From Oscillospiraceae bacterium (GTDB lineage Bacteria; Bacillota; Clostridia; Oscillospirales; Oscillospiraceae): 32,545 bases of DNA. This document shows positions 23,301-31,829 of this stretch, piece by piece (positions within the stretch are counted from its first letter, which is position 1; the number at the start of each line of letters is the position of its first letter). The notes under the pieces were generated by a model. The model ran no database searches and was not told the DNA's origin. It saw nothing but the letters and a program-made list of their open reading frames with translations. Both the position numbers and the translations under genes were made by a program. Location: positions 1 to 32,545 of the forward strand of contig WQUY01000024.1 of NCBI GenBank assembly GCA_009781855.1. The letters are read 5' to 3'.

Positions 23301-26300
23301 ATGGTAACAAAGGTAACAGGGCCACTTGGCGATGTGACGACATTTGGATACTCGGATGCGGGCAAGCTTCTAACGATCACAAATCATGCCGGCGATACCA
23401 TGGAATTTGAATATACCGGGAACGGATTCATCACAAGCAGCACGGACTTTAGAGGCAACGCCGAGATCACGGAGTATACAGGCCTGAACTTTGTCACGAG
23501 CGTAACGGACAGAGAGGGGAACGTCACGACGTTTACGTATACGGTGGATGGACAGATCGCAACGATCACGGACTTTAGAGGCGGGATTACGCGCTTTGCA
23601 TATAACGACAAAGGGCAGCTCATCTCGATGACGGACGCTGCCGGAAATACAACGAGCTATGCGTATGACCCAATCGGAAGACTCATCTCCATCACCGACC
23701 CCATGGGATATGTGGAAAGTTTCACGTATGACGTCATGGGCAGAAGACAGACCGTAACGGACAGAAACGGCAACACCACAAGATTTTTGTATGACCTTGA
23801 CGGTAGAATGGTCAGGGAGATTCGCGCGGAGGGAACGGACGCTGAAGCCGTGACCATTTTCGGCTATGACCCTGTCGGAAACCTGATCTCTGTCACAGAC
23901 GCGAACGGAAACATCACAACGAACGCGTTTGACAGGGCGAACAGGCTCATATCAACAACAGACGCTGAGGGCAGGGTAACGGCGAATACATATGACCTTG
24001 CGGGACGCCTTGCGACCATCACGGACGGAGAGGGCGGCATCACAACATTTGGGCGTGACCTTGCAGGGAACATCATAAGAGAAATTGACCCGCTTTTGAA
24101 TGTCACACATTTTGAATTTGACATCATGAGCAGGCTTACGGCACACGTGATGCCGGAGGGCGGCAGAACAGCTTTCGCGTATGACCCGAACGGGAATGTG
24201 TTGACAATAACGGATCCTGTGGGCGCAGTGACGGCATTTACATACGACAAGCTGAACCGGGTAGTTTCGGTAACAGATCCGCTCCTAAACGTCACAAGCC
24301 ATACCTACCTTGGAACGTTTGGCATCAGCGAGACGCTTTTCCCTGATGGGTACAGAGAAACATTCGCGTTCAACGCGCTTGGGCTTATGAGCAGCCATAC
24401 TAACCGTGGCGGCGGCGTGACGACATTCACATATGACAGCAGGGGACAGCTTGCACAGACGGTGGACGCGATGGGTTATGTAACGCAGCAGACGTATGAC
24501 CCGGCGAGGAATCTTGCTACTATAACGAGGGATGGCGTTTTAATGCTGACCAACATACGGGATGCGCAAAACAGGGTCGTAGAAACCGTTGACCCGATGG
24601 GAACAGTCCTCCTTGAACTTGACCCTGTCGGAAACCTGCTGTCAAGGACGGACAGAAACGGGAACACCACAAGCTTTGAATATGACAAAACAAACCTGCT
24701 TGTTCGGGCGATCGACCCGCTCGACTATGAGACGGCTTTCGCTTACGACAGGGCATCAAGGCAGGTGCAAATCGTGGACGCGGGAGGCCTCATAACAAAT
24801 ATCGTCCATGACCGTGCAGGAAATGTCGTTGAAGTGAATGAGTACGGAGACGGGATTACGTCAAGGGAAACATTCCAATTCGACAGAGACAGACGGCCTG
24901 TGCTTCACACGGACAGAAATGGGAATCTTCTTGAGTTCACATATGACCTTGCCGGAAGACTGATTGGCACAGAGACGCTTTACGTGGAAGCAAGGCTTGT
25001 TGTAAAGGAAGATTTCATTTATGACCTGAATGGAAACATCATCGAATATGTTGACCCAAGACGGGTATCAAGCTTCTTTACACATAACTTTGCCGGGCAT
25101 GTCCTTTCGCATACAAACCAGATGAGACATACCGAGTACTATACGTACTGCCCGAACTTCAACCTCACAAGCGTGCAGGACAGATCCAGAAACGTCACAA
25201 GCTACCGCTTTGACGCGCTTAACCGCTTGATAGAAGAACTGAAACCGGAGGGCGAACGGATTCGCTTCGCTTACGACGCGTTTCACAATGTCATCCGGGT
25301 TTACCAGAGGCAAGCGGACGGTGAGGGAATCACAAGATTTGAAAGTGGCCCGATGGGTAACCCCATACGTGAGATCGCTCAGCTTGGCGAAATTACAGAA
25401 TTTCAAACAGATGGTGAGGGCAACATCATAGAGGTGCGTGATGCTGACGGCAATGTGAACACGTTCGTCTTTGACGCGAGACACATGCTGACTGAAATCC
25501 GAAATGCCGGCATGGAGCCTGCTTTCCTCGCATATGATGCGATGAGAAACCTCATCCATATCGATGAAGAGATTGGGGAAACCAGCTTCACGTTTGACAT
25601 GCGAAACCGCTTGACGCAGACAACGGATCACAATGGACATACGGTTTTGTATGAATATGACCATAACAACAACAGGACGAGGATGGTTTACCCGAGCGGA
25701 GAAGAAGCGCTCTTTGAGTTTGACCATATGAACAGGCTTACCGCGCTGACATTTGGTGGAGAGACGAAGACGTACCAGTACAGCCCAAAAGGGCAGATCA
25801 TAAAGGAGCTTTTCCCGTCAGGCCTGAGTATTGAATATGGCTACAACAATGCCGGATACCTCACGGACACAATGGAAGTGGCGGGAGGCCTGATCAGAAG
25901 GCAGATGACATTCACATACAGGGAAAACGGGCTACTCTCAAGCAGGACGCAGGAAGGCATTGATGCAGAGCGCAGGGAAGAAGTCGTAATGCACACCTAT
26001 GACCGCTCGGGCAGACTCGTGAGAACGACGGTGTTCATAGAGGCAACGGGAAGCATTGAAACGAGAAACTATGCATATGATATTGCCGGAAACCTGATTA
26101 CAGAAACGAGAAACGGCGAGCAAATCTCCTATGTTTACAATGCCAGAAACCAGATGGTACTGAAAACCGCGGGCAGTGAAGTGACGCGTTTCGAATACGA
26201 CAGAAGAGGCAACCTCGTAAGGCAGACATCAAGCGCCGGAACGAAAACATTTGAATTCGACTCTGCAAACAGGCTTGTCTTTGGTGAAAACGAAACAGGC

Positions 26301-27779
26301 GAAACAAGCACATATGTATACAATGCGATCGGCGCCAGAGTATTTAACGAGCAGGTGAGAGACAACTTCAACGCAGGACATCAGAACGGCCCGCATTTTA
26401 TAGGCAGCTGGGAGACAAGCACCACCCTTGACAGGATACTGAGGGACGAGCGAAACACATGGCAGAGAATCTGGGAGACGAATGTAGCAGGCACTGTCGT
26501 TCAAAACGACAGAGAGACAGTCACAAAACATTACCTGCCTGACTATACAAGCTTCGCGCTGCGTGATATATTTATTTATGAAGATGGCAGCTTCGTGCAG
26601 AGCTTTGTTTACGATGGCATGAGGCTGAGGCCTGTTGCTCTGATTCTTGACTACGCTTACGAAACACAGCGTACAGGAACAAGCCCGGGAGAGAACCCCG
26701 GCTCTGACATCGCAAGAAACGTCACAACGAAGATATGGTACCATGGCGAGCCGCTGATTTTCAGCAACCTCTTTGGTACGGACAGTGATGGCGAGATCAG
26801 ATTCCATATGATCTACGATGACTGGGGGCTTGCGCAGATTGAAACAAGGCTTGACATGAACTTCCATGGGCTTGATAACATCAACAATTTTACAGGATAC
26901 ACGTTCGATCAAGTGCTTGGTATATATTATGCAATCAATAGGTTCTATGATGCAAACCTCAGGAGGTTCATCTCGGAGGATCCGATTCGCGATGGGCAGA
27001 ATTGGATGGTGTATACAGCGAACAATCCGATAACATACATCGACCCACTCGGACTTTCACCATCAGTCGCACAAGCGGCGGCGATGGCAGAGCATGTTTA
27101 TAGAGATATTCCGCTAAGTGATCCGCATGATCCAGACCGCAATCGTGCCCAGCGAACAGTAGAGGGCTGGCGTTTGATTGATATACATTCGGAAAGTGCA
27201 ACGCAGCACATCGGGATATATATCAGAGACGGCGACTATTGGAGAAGACCTGTGGAGTTTGCTGTTGTATTCAGAGGAACTCCTGTATTCGATGGTCCGA
27301 CATGGGTAGAAAATATGAGGGCGTATTTCACAGATACATCTCATGATCTGACCGATGCGATTGAGTTTGCGATATATTTTACGAATAAGGTGTGTGCTAA
27401 AGTAACGTTTGTAGGGCATTCAAAAGGTGGCGGAGAAGCGATTGCCGCAGCTGCTGCAACAAATGGACATGCAATTACATTCAACGCGGCGAATTTCAAT
27501 TTTGAGGGACATGAATTAACAGCAGGAAATAGTATAATACGGAATTATTACGTTGAAGGAGATTTTCTTTATGGGCTAATCCGAGATGCAAGCATTGGCA
27601 CTACGATATGGCTGCCTACGCAGCATTGGATGGTTAATCCAAACTACGTGCTTCCGCCAGCCAATCCGGGACTGCTGATTCCTGGGCTCATAAAGCAACC
27701 TATTCGTGTGCCGGATCCGGTTCGAAATCACCAAATAAGCGCAGTTAGAAGGGCAGTGGAGGCGAAATATGGTAGGTAA
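20385..27779 (+). CDS. Secreted RHS/YD-repeat protein with C-terminal lipase-like toxin domain
   Basis: A 2464-residue WapA-like protein. The ATG at 20385 follows GGAGGT (20371-20376), which overlaps the previous stop; an in-frame TTG lies just before it. Residues 1-35 are a signal peptide. About 160-360 is acidic low-complexity sequence. A DUF6531-type RHS entry domain (GDPINVVTGSFTFSYTDLKL) is at about 548-625, and tens of YD repeats (such as ITDPMGGVTSFTHDALGR) span about 686-1986. The RHS core motif (GYTFDQVLGIYYAINRFYD ... YIDPLGL) ends at about 2224. The last 240 residues resemble class 3 lipases: VVFRGT at 2294-2299, GHSKG with Ser2346, EGDF with Asp2393 and QHW with His2414 as a possible triad. 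In known RHS proteins the shell encloses and releases a toxic C-terminus; a membrane-lipid hydrolase is inferred. No SLH or sorting signal is visible. It overlaps the next gene by 11 bases. Confidence 0.92.
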   Translation: MKSNRSKMMRKLIALVLTLGMVVSAVVPQTLTAHAARIDLSIMDVNVHEERLEIRFWLEYAQYINIAVFYVDGFDEIENRPIRGDRIGYIIKDYFANGSTTLQPMPYNICPAGEPLHHLAGMYIPPELRDMEYRRFTGTLPVPLMNPWDRPGGPIMLRETLLPDEEEEEALEEEPYIPEELEEPEEPENYPADEENGETNETGENGIDNGEIENGNGTESTDNDASGIYEYEEAGEYTVSQSTTGLLGLGTAGTSPFLADIFVSAGDEDGTGAGSANGYGDGAPENGTDPGIGSGNPENGEEPADENGNEEYENGTNGYGTGNETGEPDKEDENGLDEVKEEEEEEELPERLERPEYDFSNVVTNQVRGFSARTVGREELMERFSHRAFGIQPFAAGAWDRDDMGLPILPPTLIEPDFEHEDEGWTTLLWDGSYDRNAGTGLEPDWYPVLTRMDQNWNNILIVIEPIGFPWKNERPECVVINNVYHRDAGANWEWTSKFPYEAGIFFLDGSTWLLAPMGELPRCVLRWLMLYRNGPVTLEELMHRILEGDPINVVTGSFTFSYTDLKLHGEWPLIWERFHNSLDMTNTGLGQGFSHTYDYRLLEERGIVYIRTPYGELVTFFRVFDEATQRDIYRPLRGGDFTLHSDDRNTYEMTFKDGSVFTFVGGLLTNVRTLGGDSIAQLTYEGNRLARVSNRTGHFDITWTGDHITAITDSANRTIRYTYAGDNLVSFENADGDILSYTYDGNGFIATLTDFDGNLFLENTFDERGRVTMQQMHTPGGIAVMTIHYDDSALTGDNVTLACRGVNTVTMFTGEVRRYYYDQALRIIDIIEGRGDRTNTWADNYRANSRYQTGEHGVHYTSFAQSGKPTVAEMQDGAVIRVEHTDCGNRIARITYHDNTYERFTYDGANIASFRDRNGHITNFTYINGLIATITDPMGGVTSFTHDALGRRTSVTDPMGGITRFEHNAAGMVTKVTGPLGDVTTFGYSDAGKLLTITNHAGDTMEFEYTGNGFITSSTDFRGNAEITEYTGLNFVTSVTDREGNVTTFTYTVDGQIATITDFRGGITRFAYNDKGQLISMTDAAGNTTSYAYDPIGRLISITDPMGYVESFTYDVMGRRQTVTDRNGNTTRFLYDLDGRMVREIRAEGTDAEAVTIFGYDPVGNLISVTDANGNITTNAFDRANRLISTTDAEGRVTANTYDLAGRLATITDGEGGITTFGRDLAGNIIREIDPLLNVTHFEFDIMSRLTAHVMPEGGRTAFAYDPNGNVLTITDPVGAVTAFTYDKLNRVVSVTDPLLNVTSHTYLGTFGISETLFPDGYRETFAFNALGLMSSHTNRGGGVTTFTYDSRGQLAQTVDAMGYVTQQTYDPARNLATITRDGVLMLTNIRDAQNRVVETVDPMGTVLLELDPVGNLLSRTDRNGNTTSFEYDKTNLLVRAIDPLDYETAFAYDRASRQVQIVDAGGLITNIVHDRAGNVVEVNEYGDGITSRETFQFDRDRRPVLHTDRNGNLLEFTYDLAGRLIGTETLYVEARLVVKEDFIYDLNGNIIEYVDPRRVSSFFTHNFAGHVLSHTNQMRHTEYYTYCPNFNLTSVQDRSRNVTSYRFDALNRLIEELKPEGERIRFAYDAFHNVIRVYQRQADGEGITRFESGPMGNPIREIAQLGEITEFQTDGEGNIIEVRDADGNVNTFVFDARHMLTEIRNAGMEPAFLAYDAMRNLIHIDEEIGETSFTFDMRNRLTQTTDHNGHTVLYEYDHNNNRTRMVYPSGEEALFEFDHMNRLTALTFGGETKTYQYSPKGQIIKELFPSGLSIEYGYNNAGYLTDTMEVAGGLIRRQMTFTYRENGLLSSRTQEGIDAERREEVVMHTYDRSGRLVRTTVFIEATGSIETRNYAYDIAGNLITETRNGEQISYVYNARNQMVLKTAGSEVTRFEYDRRGNLVRQTSSAGTKTFEFDSANRLVFGENETGETSTYVYNAIGARVFNEQVRDNFNAGHQNGPHFIGSWETSTTLDRILRDERNTWQRIWETNVAGTVVQNDRETVTKHYLPDYTSFALRDIFIYEDGSFVQSFVYDGMRLRPVALILDYAYETQRTGTSPGENPGSDIARNVTTKIWYHGEPLIFSNLFGTDSDGEIRFHMIYDDWGLAQIETRLDMNFHGLDNINNFTGYTFDQVLGIYYAINRFYDANLRRFISEDPIRDGQNWMVYTANNPITYIDPLGLSPSVAQAAAMAEHVYRDIPLSDPHDPDRNRAQRTVEGWRLIDIHSESATQHIGIYIRDGDYWRRPVEFAVVFRGTPVFDGPTWVENMRAYFTDTSHDLTDAIEFAIYFTNKVCAKVTFVGHSKGGGEAIAAAAATNGHAITFNAANFNFEGHELTAGNSIIRNYYVEGDFLYGLIRDASIGTTIWLPTQHWMVNPNYVLPPANPGLLIPGLIKQPIRVPDPVRNHQISAVRRAVEAKYGR

Positions 27780-28383
27780 AACGACGAAGGGCATTTTGCA
27801 AATGGCACTCGCTACTATTGCAGGCGCTTTGGCGTGTACGTTGTTCTTCCTGTTTGTCGTTTCAGGCGCGTTCGCGGTCTTGATGCCTAATCCATCGAGA
27901 CCGCAAATAACGTATGGAGAATTTCCGATTCGAGTGATATTTGAACTTGATGGTGAAATACAAACAATAGAGGATACTGTAATCGCAGAATTCACTGGAT
28001 TTGAAAGTCTTGGCACAGCCGGAAGATATCGTGTGTGGACATCACGCCTTAAAAGTGGAAATGAGCGACTGGTTTTGTTACGGGTTGAAAATGAAGGATT
28101 GGTAACGGAGATTTCTGTATTTAGCGGACTACCGGATTCTTACATGGGAGACTTTACGTGGAGAAGCAGATGGGAACATGAAAGCTCAATAAGAAACGTC
28201 AGGTTTTTTGGATACATACAATGGGAAAATGACGATTTGATATCTGGAATCACTATTTCGCCAGAGGAAGTGTGGGAGAAATATAACTTACGAGTCATTG
28301 AAGTTCAACATAGCCCCTCAATAGAAAATACGTTTGGATGGCGGCGCTTCATACCTCGTTGGTTTCTGTCGTCAGGGTCGTGA
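27769..28383 (+). CDS. Single-pass membrane protein, candidate immunity protein A
   Basis: 204 residues. The ATG at 27769 lies inside the 3' end of the RHS gene, with GGAGG at 27758-27762, which suggests translational coupling. A short basic N-terminus (MVGKTTKG) leads into a transmembrane helix at about 10-37 (ALATIAGALACTLFFLFVVS); the remainder, starting NPSRPQITYGEFP, is predicted to lie outside. I recognise no named family. Its place directly behind the toxin-like C-terminus, its membrane anchor and the paralogue that follows all fit an immunity protein guarding the outer membrane face against the RHS lipase, analogous to the envelope-located immunity proteins of type VI lipase effectors. 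That role is inference from context. The base composition is more AT-rich than the RHS core. Confidence 0.78.
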   Translation: MVGKTTKGILQMALATIAGALACTLFFLFVVSGAFAVLMPNPSRPQITYGEFPIRVIFELDGEIQTIEDTVIAEFTGFESLGTAGRYRVWTSRLKSGNERLVLLRVENEGLVTEISVFSGLPDSYMGDFTWRSRWEHESSIRNVRFFGYIQWENDDLISGITISPEEVWEKYNLRVIEVQHSPSIENTFGWRRFIPRWFLSSGS

Positions 28384-28418
28384 GGATTGGCACGTGAAAA
28401 GCATCGTGGAGGTATACG

Positions 28419-29027
28419 GTGAGTAAAACGACGAAGGGCATTTTGCAAATGGCACTAGCTACTGTTGCAGGCGCTTTGGCGTGTACATTGTTCTTCCTGT
28501 TTATCATTTCGGGTGCGTTCGCTGTTTTGGCCCCTAATCCGTCGAGACCGCAAATAACGTATGGGGAATTTCCTTTCCGTTTGACATTTGAATTAGATGG
28601 TGAACTGCAAGTTATTGAGGACACTATAGTATGTGAATTTGTTGGGTTTGAAAGTCGTGGAACAGCCGGAAGATACCGTGTTTGGGAAGCACACCTTAAA
28701 AGTGGAGCTGAAAGAATTACACTTTTAAATTTGCGTCATTTAGAAGAAACAAACGAACTTGGCCAATTGATGCTGGAATTGTTTTTTGATTGGGGCAATG
28801 CAAACTATTATATGGGCGATACATCTCGCTGGCCAAGAGGAGGGCAGAACTTTTACGAGATAATGTTTTTGTTTCAATCTCCTGATGGTAGAATTGGAGG
28901 TAGTGCTTATGAAGCTGATGTGGCATGGGAAAAGTATGGAATAAGACTTATAGATTGGGAAGTAAGCTCACCCATAGAAAATACGTTCAGACATTGGATT
29001 TTACGGTTTCTACCGGCAAGTCCGTGA
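28419..29027 (+). CDS. Single-pass membrane protein, candidate immunity protein B (paralogue)
   Basis: 202 residues from a GTG start, chosen for GGAGGT at 28408-28413 and alignment with the preceding gene. The first half (KTTKGILQMALAT, the transmembrane helix, NPSRPQITYGEFP, FELDGE, GTAGRYRVW) is about 80 percent identical to the upstream paralogue by eye. The second half is strongly diverged, keeping only YMGD, V.WEKY and IENTF. A conserved anchor with a changed C-terminal half is what one expects if the outer part binds different lipase variants. It lies 35 bases after the first copy in the same orientation, so a tandem duplication is likely. The immunity role is inferred; a general lipase chaperone is an alternative. 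Confidence 0.76.
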   Translation: MSKTTKGILQMALATVAGALACTLFFLFIISGAFAVLAPNPSRPQITYGEFPFRLTFELDGELQVIEDTIVCEFVGFESRGTAGRYRVWEAHLKSGAERITLLNLRHLEETNELGQLMLELFFDWGNANYYMGDTSRWPRGGQNFYEIMFLFQSPDGRIGGSAYEADVAWEKYGIRLIDWEVSSPIENTFRHWILRFLPASP

Positions 29028-29045
29028 TATTGTACCTGATACATT

Positions 29046-29588
29046 ATGAGAGGTAATTATTTGTTAGACAAATTGTTGGATGGCAGATTCATATTTAACT
29101 TTATAATTTCATTTATAATCTATGCGGTAGTTAACGGGATCGGACTTTTTGTAGGTCTTCTATTGGGCATAGATGGAGCGCCAGCTGGTGCAACCAGAAT
29201 ATGGGCTCTTATATGGTTTGTTTGCGTACCGGTAGTTTTATATTTTGCCTTGGGTTCAACATTAAAACTGCTGGATAGTCATCGTTGGAACTATTTATCA
29301 GTCAGCAGCAGCTTTATCTTTTCGATCATTATAATATCAAATGATATTATATCGTATGGCAATGTAATTGAACCATTTGACGAGGACTGGGGATTTTTTG
29401 TAAATACTTCTTTTGGCTTATGGATTGTTCCGATTATTGATATGCTAGGAAGAAGCGGACTTTATATCATAGCGATTTTTCCGTCAGCGATTATGTGGCT
29501 CAGATTGACTGCAAAAGCTACGGGATTTGGCTCAAAAGTGCGTAGGTTGCTTAGGAAAATAAACACATTTTTTCCGGATGACTTATGA
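29046..29588 (+). CDS. Multi-pass integral membrane protein of unknown function
   Basis: 180 residues with about four hydrophobic helices (FIFNFIISFIIYAVVNGIGL; IWALIWFVCVPVVLYFALGS; FIFSIIIISNDIIS; LYIIAIFPSAIMWLRL) and a basic C-terminus (GSKVRRLLRKINTFF). The ATG at 29046 gives the longest frame but has no Shine-Dalgarno site; AGAGG at 29049-29053 points to TTG 29061 as the more likely start, giving MLDKLLDGRF. I do not recognise the family. It is AT-rich and follows the two candidate immunity genes by 18 bases, so it may belong to the same module, as a further immunity protein or an accessory membrane component. No clear terminator separates it from the next gene. Confidence 0.6.
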   Translation: MRGNYLLDKLLDGRFIFNFIISFIIYAVVNGIGLFVGLLLGIDGAPAGATRIWALIWFVCVPVVLYFALGSTLKLLDSHRWNYLSVSSSFIFSIIIISNDIISYGNVIEPFDEDWGFFVNTSFGLWIVPIIDMLGRSGLYIIAIFPSAIMWLRLTAKATGFGSKVRRLLRKINTFFPDDL

Positions 29589-29700
29589 AATCAGTGATTT
29601 TGCACCATATATTATGATAACATACGGAAGAATTTAAACCATATAAGCTTTTCAAAAGTAGTATCTAATGATTACAGAAAGATGTAGAGGGAGTAGAAAA

Positions 29701-31461
29701 ATGTTAAAAACCGTAAAACACGAAATGTCTTTGAATTCTGTAAAGCGCATCATCGCGCTGGTGATGCTGTTCATGCTCGTATTTTCAACAAGCGCAGCTG
29801 GTGTTGTCGCCATTGCCGAAGATGAAAACTATACCGACAACGAGCAGGTAGTAGTGGTGGATGAAGAATTCGGATATGATTATGACGAAGAAATCGGCGA
29901 GGAAGAAGTCAAAGAAGAAGTCCAGTTTGTTCTATCAGAACTTGGCGAGATATCCATTATGCCTTTGAATGCGATAAGAGTTTCCGGGAATGTAGGTATC
30001 GGCGGTGCGCCATGGAGACTGTACGAAAATGGGAGTTTGTATATAGATTCAGGAAGCATAACGTTTGAGAGCCTGAACCCGTTTCGTCCGTGGGATGATT
30101 ACACAACCTATGTAAACAAAATCACAATTACCGGTTCAATCACAGCAAGTTCATCAATAACTGGACTGTTCCGCAATTTAACAAATTTAGAAGCAATAAA
30201 TGGGTTGGATTACTTTGACACATACAATGTGACAAGTATGGGCGGCATGTTTCAAGAGGCATCAGGGCTGACATCTTTGGATTTATCAAGCTGGGATACA
30301 AGCAATGTAACAAGTATGATGTTGATGTTTGGCGGTGCATCGGGGCTGACGTCGTTGGATGTATCGGGTTGGGATACAAGTAGTGTAAGAAATATGGGTA
30401 TGATGTTCCACGGCATATCGCTGACATCGCTGGATTTGTCAAGTTGGGATACAAGCAATGTGGGAGCGATGAACAGTATGTTTACAGCGGCATCGGGGCT
30501 GACGTCGCTAGATTTATCAAGCTGGGATACAAGCAGTGTGACAAATATGAATGCTATGTTTCACCTAGCAACTGGGCTGGAATCGCTGGATTTATCGGGC
30601 TGGGATACAGGTAGTGTTACAAATACGGGCATGATGTTTCGAAGCGCAACTAGGCTGGAATCGCTAGATGTATCACACTTCGATACTCATAGTGTGACAA
30701 ATATGTGGTATATGTTTGAATATGCATCAAGTCTGACATCGCTAGATTTATCAAACTGGGATACAAGCAATGTAACGACTATGCGAGGTATGTTTGCAAA
30801 TGCATCAAGTCTGGAATCGTTGGATTTATCAGGTTGGGATACAAGCAACGTGAATACTATGTGGAATATGTTTTTGGGAACAACTGCCCTAAGAGAACTG
30901 AGTCTTGGTGCAAATTTCACTTTTGTAGAAGGTAACCTCGCACACCTACCCCCTGTTCTGAACAATGCGACTTATACAGGATTTTGGGTTCACACCGTAA
31001 GCGGCGAGACGCGCACATCAGCGCAGATTATGGCAAATAACTTTACGCCGGGTACTTGGATATGGCAACAACGCTCAGGCGCGACTACAACGACCCCGCC
31101 AACACAACAGCCCAATGGCGGCGGTGGTTATTCGAATGGGGATTTCACATGGCAACCACCTTTCAATGTGCCAACCCAAAATGCACCAACCCCAAATATT
31201 CCAAATGAAAATATGCCGAATGAAATGATCATAGACGACATAGAAGTGCCGCTTGCGGAGGAGCCGATTATAGAGGGCGCGATTGCGGAAATAAGCGAAG
31301 CAATCGAAATAGAAGAGACCATTGCGCCACCTTCCAACGTGCCGCAAACAGGAATAACGGACAACAGAGTGATTCTGATTGTCAGCCTTTTGATGTCGCT
31401 CACGATCGCAATTGTAACAGCGTCAACGATGCGCAGGCCTAGAGCAAAGGCGAACCGTTAA
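29701..31461 (+). CDS. BspA-type LRR surface protein with VPQTG sorting signal
   Basis: 586 residues. The ATG at 29701 is chosen because GAGGGAG (29687-29693) precedes it and a signal peptide follows (RIIALVMLFMLVFSTSAAGV); an in-frame ATG at 29668 would place that site inside the gene. An acidic stretch (about 42-75) follows. Nine 25-residue BspA-type (DUF285) repeats span about 169-399, with consensus SLDLS.WDTSNVT.M..MF. A Pro/Asn-rich stalk (about 460-545) leads to VPQTG (547-551), a hydrophobic helix and a basic tail (RRPRAKANR), the layout of a sortase substrate with V in place of L. It is therefore probably attached to peptidoglycan, unlike the SLH proteins here, or stays membrane-anchored. 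DUF285 repeats occur in adhesins of oral and gut bacteria; the ligand is unknown. A rho-independent terminator follows. Confidence 0.9.
   Translation: MLKTVKHEMSLNSVKRIIALVMLFMLVFSTSAAGVVAIAEDENYTDNEQVVVVDEEFGYDYDEEIGEEEVKEEVQFVLSELGEISIMPLNAIRVSGNVGIGGAPWRLYENGSLYIDSGSITFESLNPFRPWDDYTTYVNKITITGSITASSSITGLFRNLTNLEAINGLDYFDTYNVTSMGGMFQEASGLTSLDLSSWDTSNVTSMMLMFGGASGLTSLDVSGWDTSSVRNMGMMFHGISLTSLDLSSWDTSNVGAMNSMFTAASGLTSLDLSSWDTSSVTNMNAMFHLATGLESLDLSGWDTGSVTNTGMMFRSATRLESLDVSHFDTHSVTNMWYMFEYASSLTSLDLSNWDTSNVTTMRGMFANASSLESLDLSGWDTSNVNTMWNMFLGTTALRELSLGANFTFVEGNLAHLPPVLNNATYTGFWVHTVSGETRTSAQIMANNFTPGTWIWQQRSGATTTTPPTQQPNGGGGYSNGDFTWQPPFNVPTQNAPTPNIPNENMPNEMIIDDIEVPLAEEPIIEGAIAEISEAIEIEETIAPPSNVPQTGITDNRVILIVSLLMSLTIAIVTASTMRRPRAKANR
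30205..30897 (+). repeat. Nine BspA/DUF285 repeats
   Basis: Near-regular 72-78 base units coding for SLDLS.WDTSNVT.M..MF.. AS.L. The units are similar at the DNA level (for example GATTTATCAAGCTGGGATAC recurs), so copy-number change by recombination is likely. Confidence 0.8.
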
Positions 31462-31476
31462 CGTACGAATTTTAAC

Positions 31477-31507
31477 AACTCCGTATCTCACCGATGCGGA
31501 GTTTTTT
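31477..31507 (+). terminator. Rho-independent terminator after the BspA-type gene
   Basis: AACTCCGTAT (31477-31486) pairs with ATGCGGAGTT (31494-31503) over ten positions with one G-U pair and a seven-base loop, and a run of T follows to 31507. It lies 16 bases after the stop codon at 31461. Confidence 0.88.
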
Positions 31508-31529
31508 ATATCACCACCATCAAAAATGT

Positions 31530-31620
31530 GAATCCGCGCCAAAAACGTTGAAATTCATTCAATACCTCAGAATGAGGTAATGGGAGCGGCGGCGGATTCA
31601 GATGTCTCATTGTGAGACAT
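31530..31620. other. Nested and adjacent palindromes between cassettes
   Basis: GAATCCGC (31530-31537) followed by GCC pairs with GGC and GCGGATTC (31592-31599), enclosing a second palindrome TACCTCA-gaa-TGAGGTA (31563-31579). Directly after lies ATGTCTCA-ttg-TGAGACAT (31602-31620). The block sits just past the terminator and before the second regulator pair. It may be a regulatory site, an RNA element or a small mobile-type repeat; no coding sequence is seen from 31462 to 32039. Confidence 0.5.
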
Positions 31621-31724
31621 TTGATCGCGAGGTTGATTCCTTTAAAATTTTGTCACCGAACATGGTTCTGCAAGTTTTCCGATACTCACTTTATTTCCCT
31701 CTATAATAAAAACTATAAGAAAAG

Positions 31725-31758
31725 TCAAACTTATTTCTCTGCACAGAAAATAGTTTGA
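31725..31758. promoter_or_regulatory. Imperfect inverted repeat upstream of regulator pair 2
   Basis: TCAAAC (31725-31730) with TATTT and TCT pairs with AGA, AAATA and GTTTGA (31753-31758) around a GCAC loop, with one unpaired base at two places. It lies about 70 bases before the promoter at 31830 and could be an operator. It is AT-rich, so chance is possible. Confidence 0.3.
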
Positions 31759-31829
31759 TTTTCGACATTTATTTTCTCGCTGCGCAAACAAATGCGGATA
31801 CATTTTATTACAAAACATGTATTTTTTGA

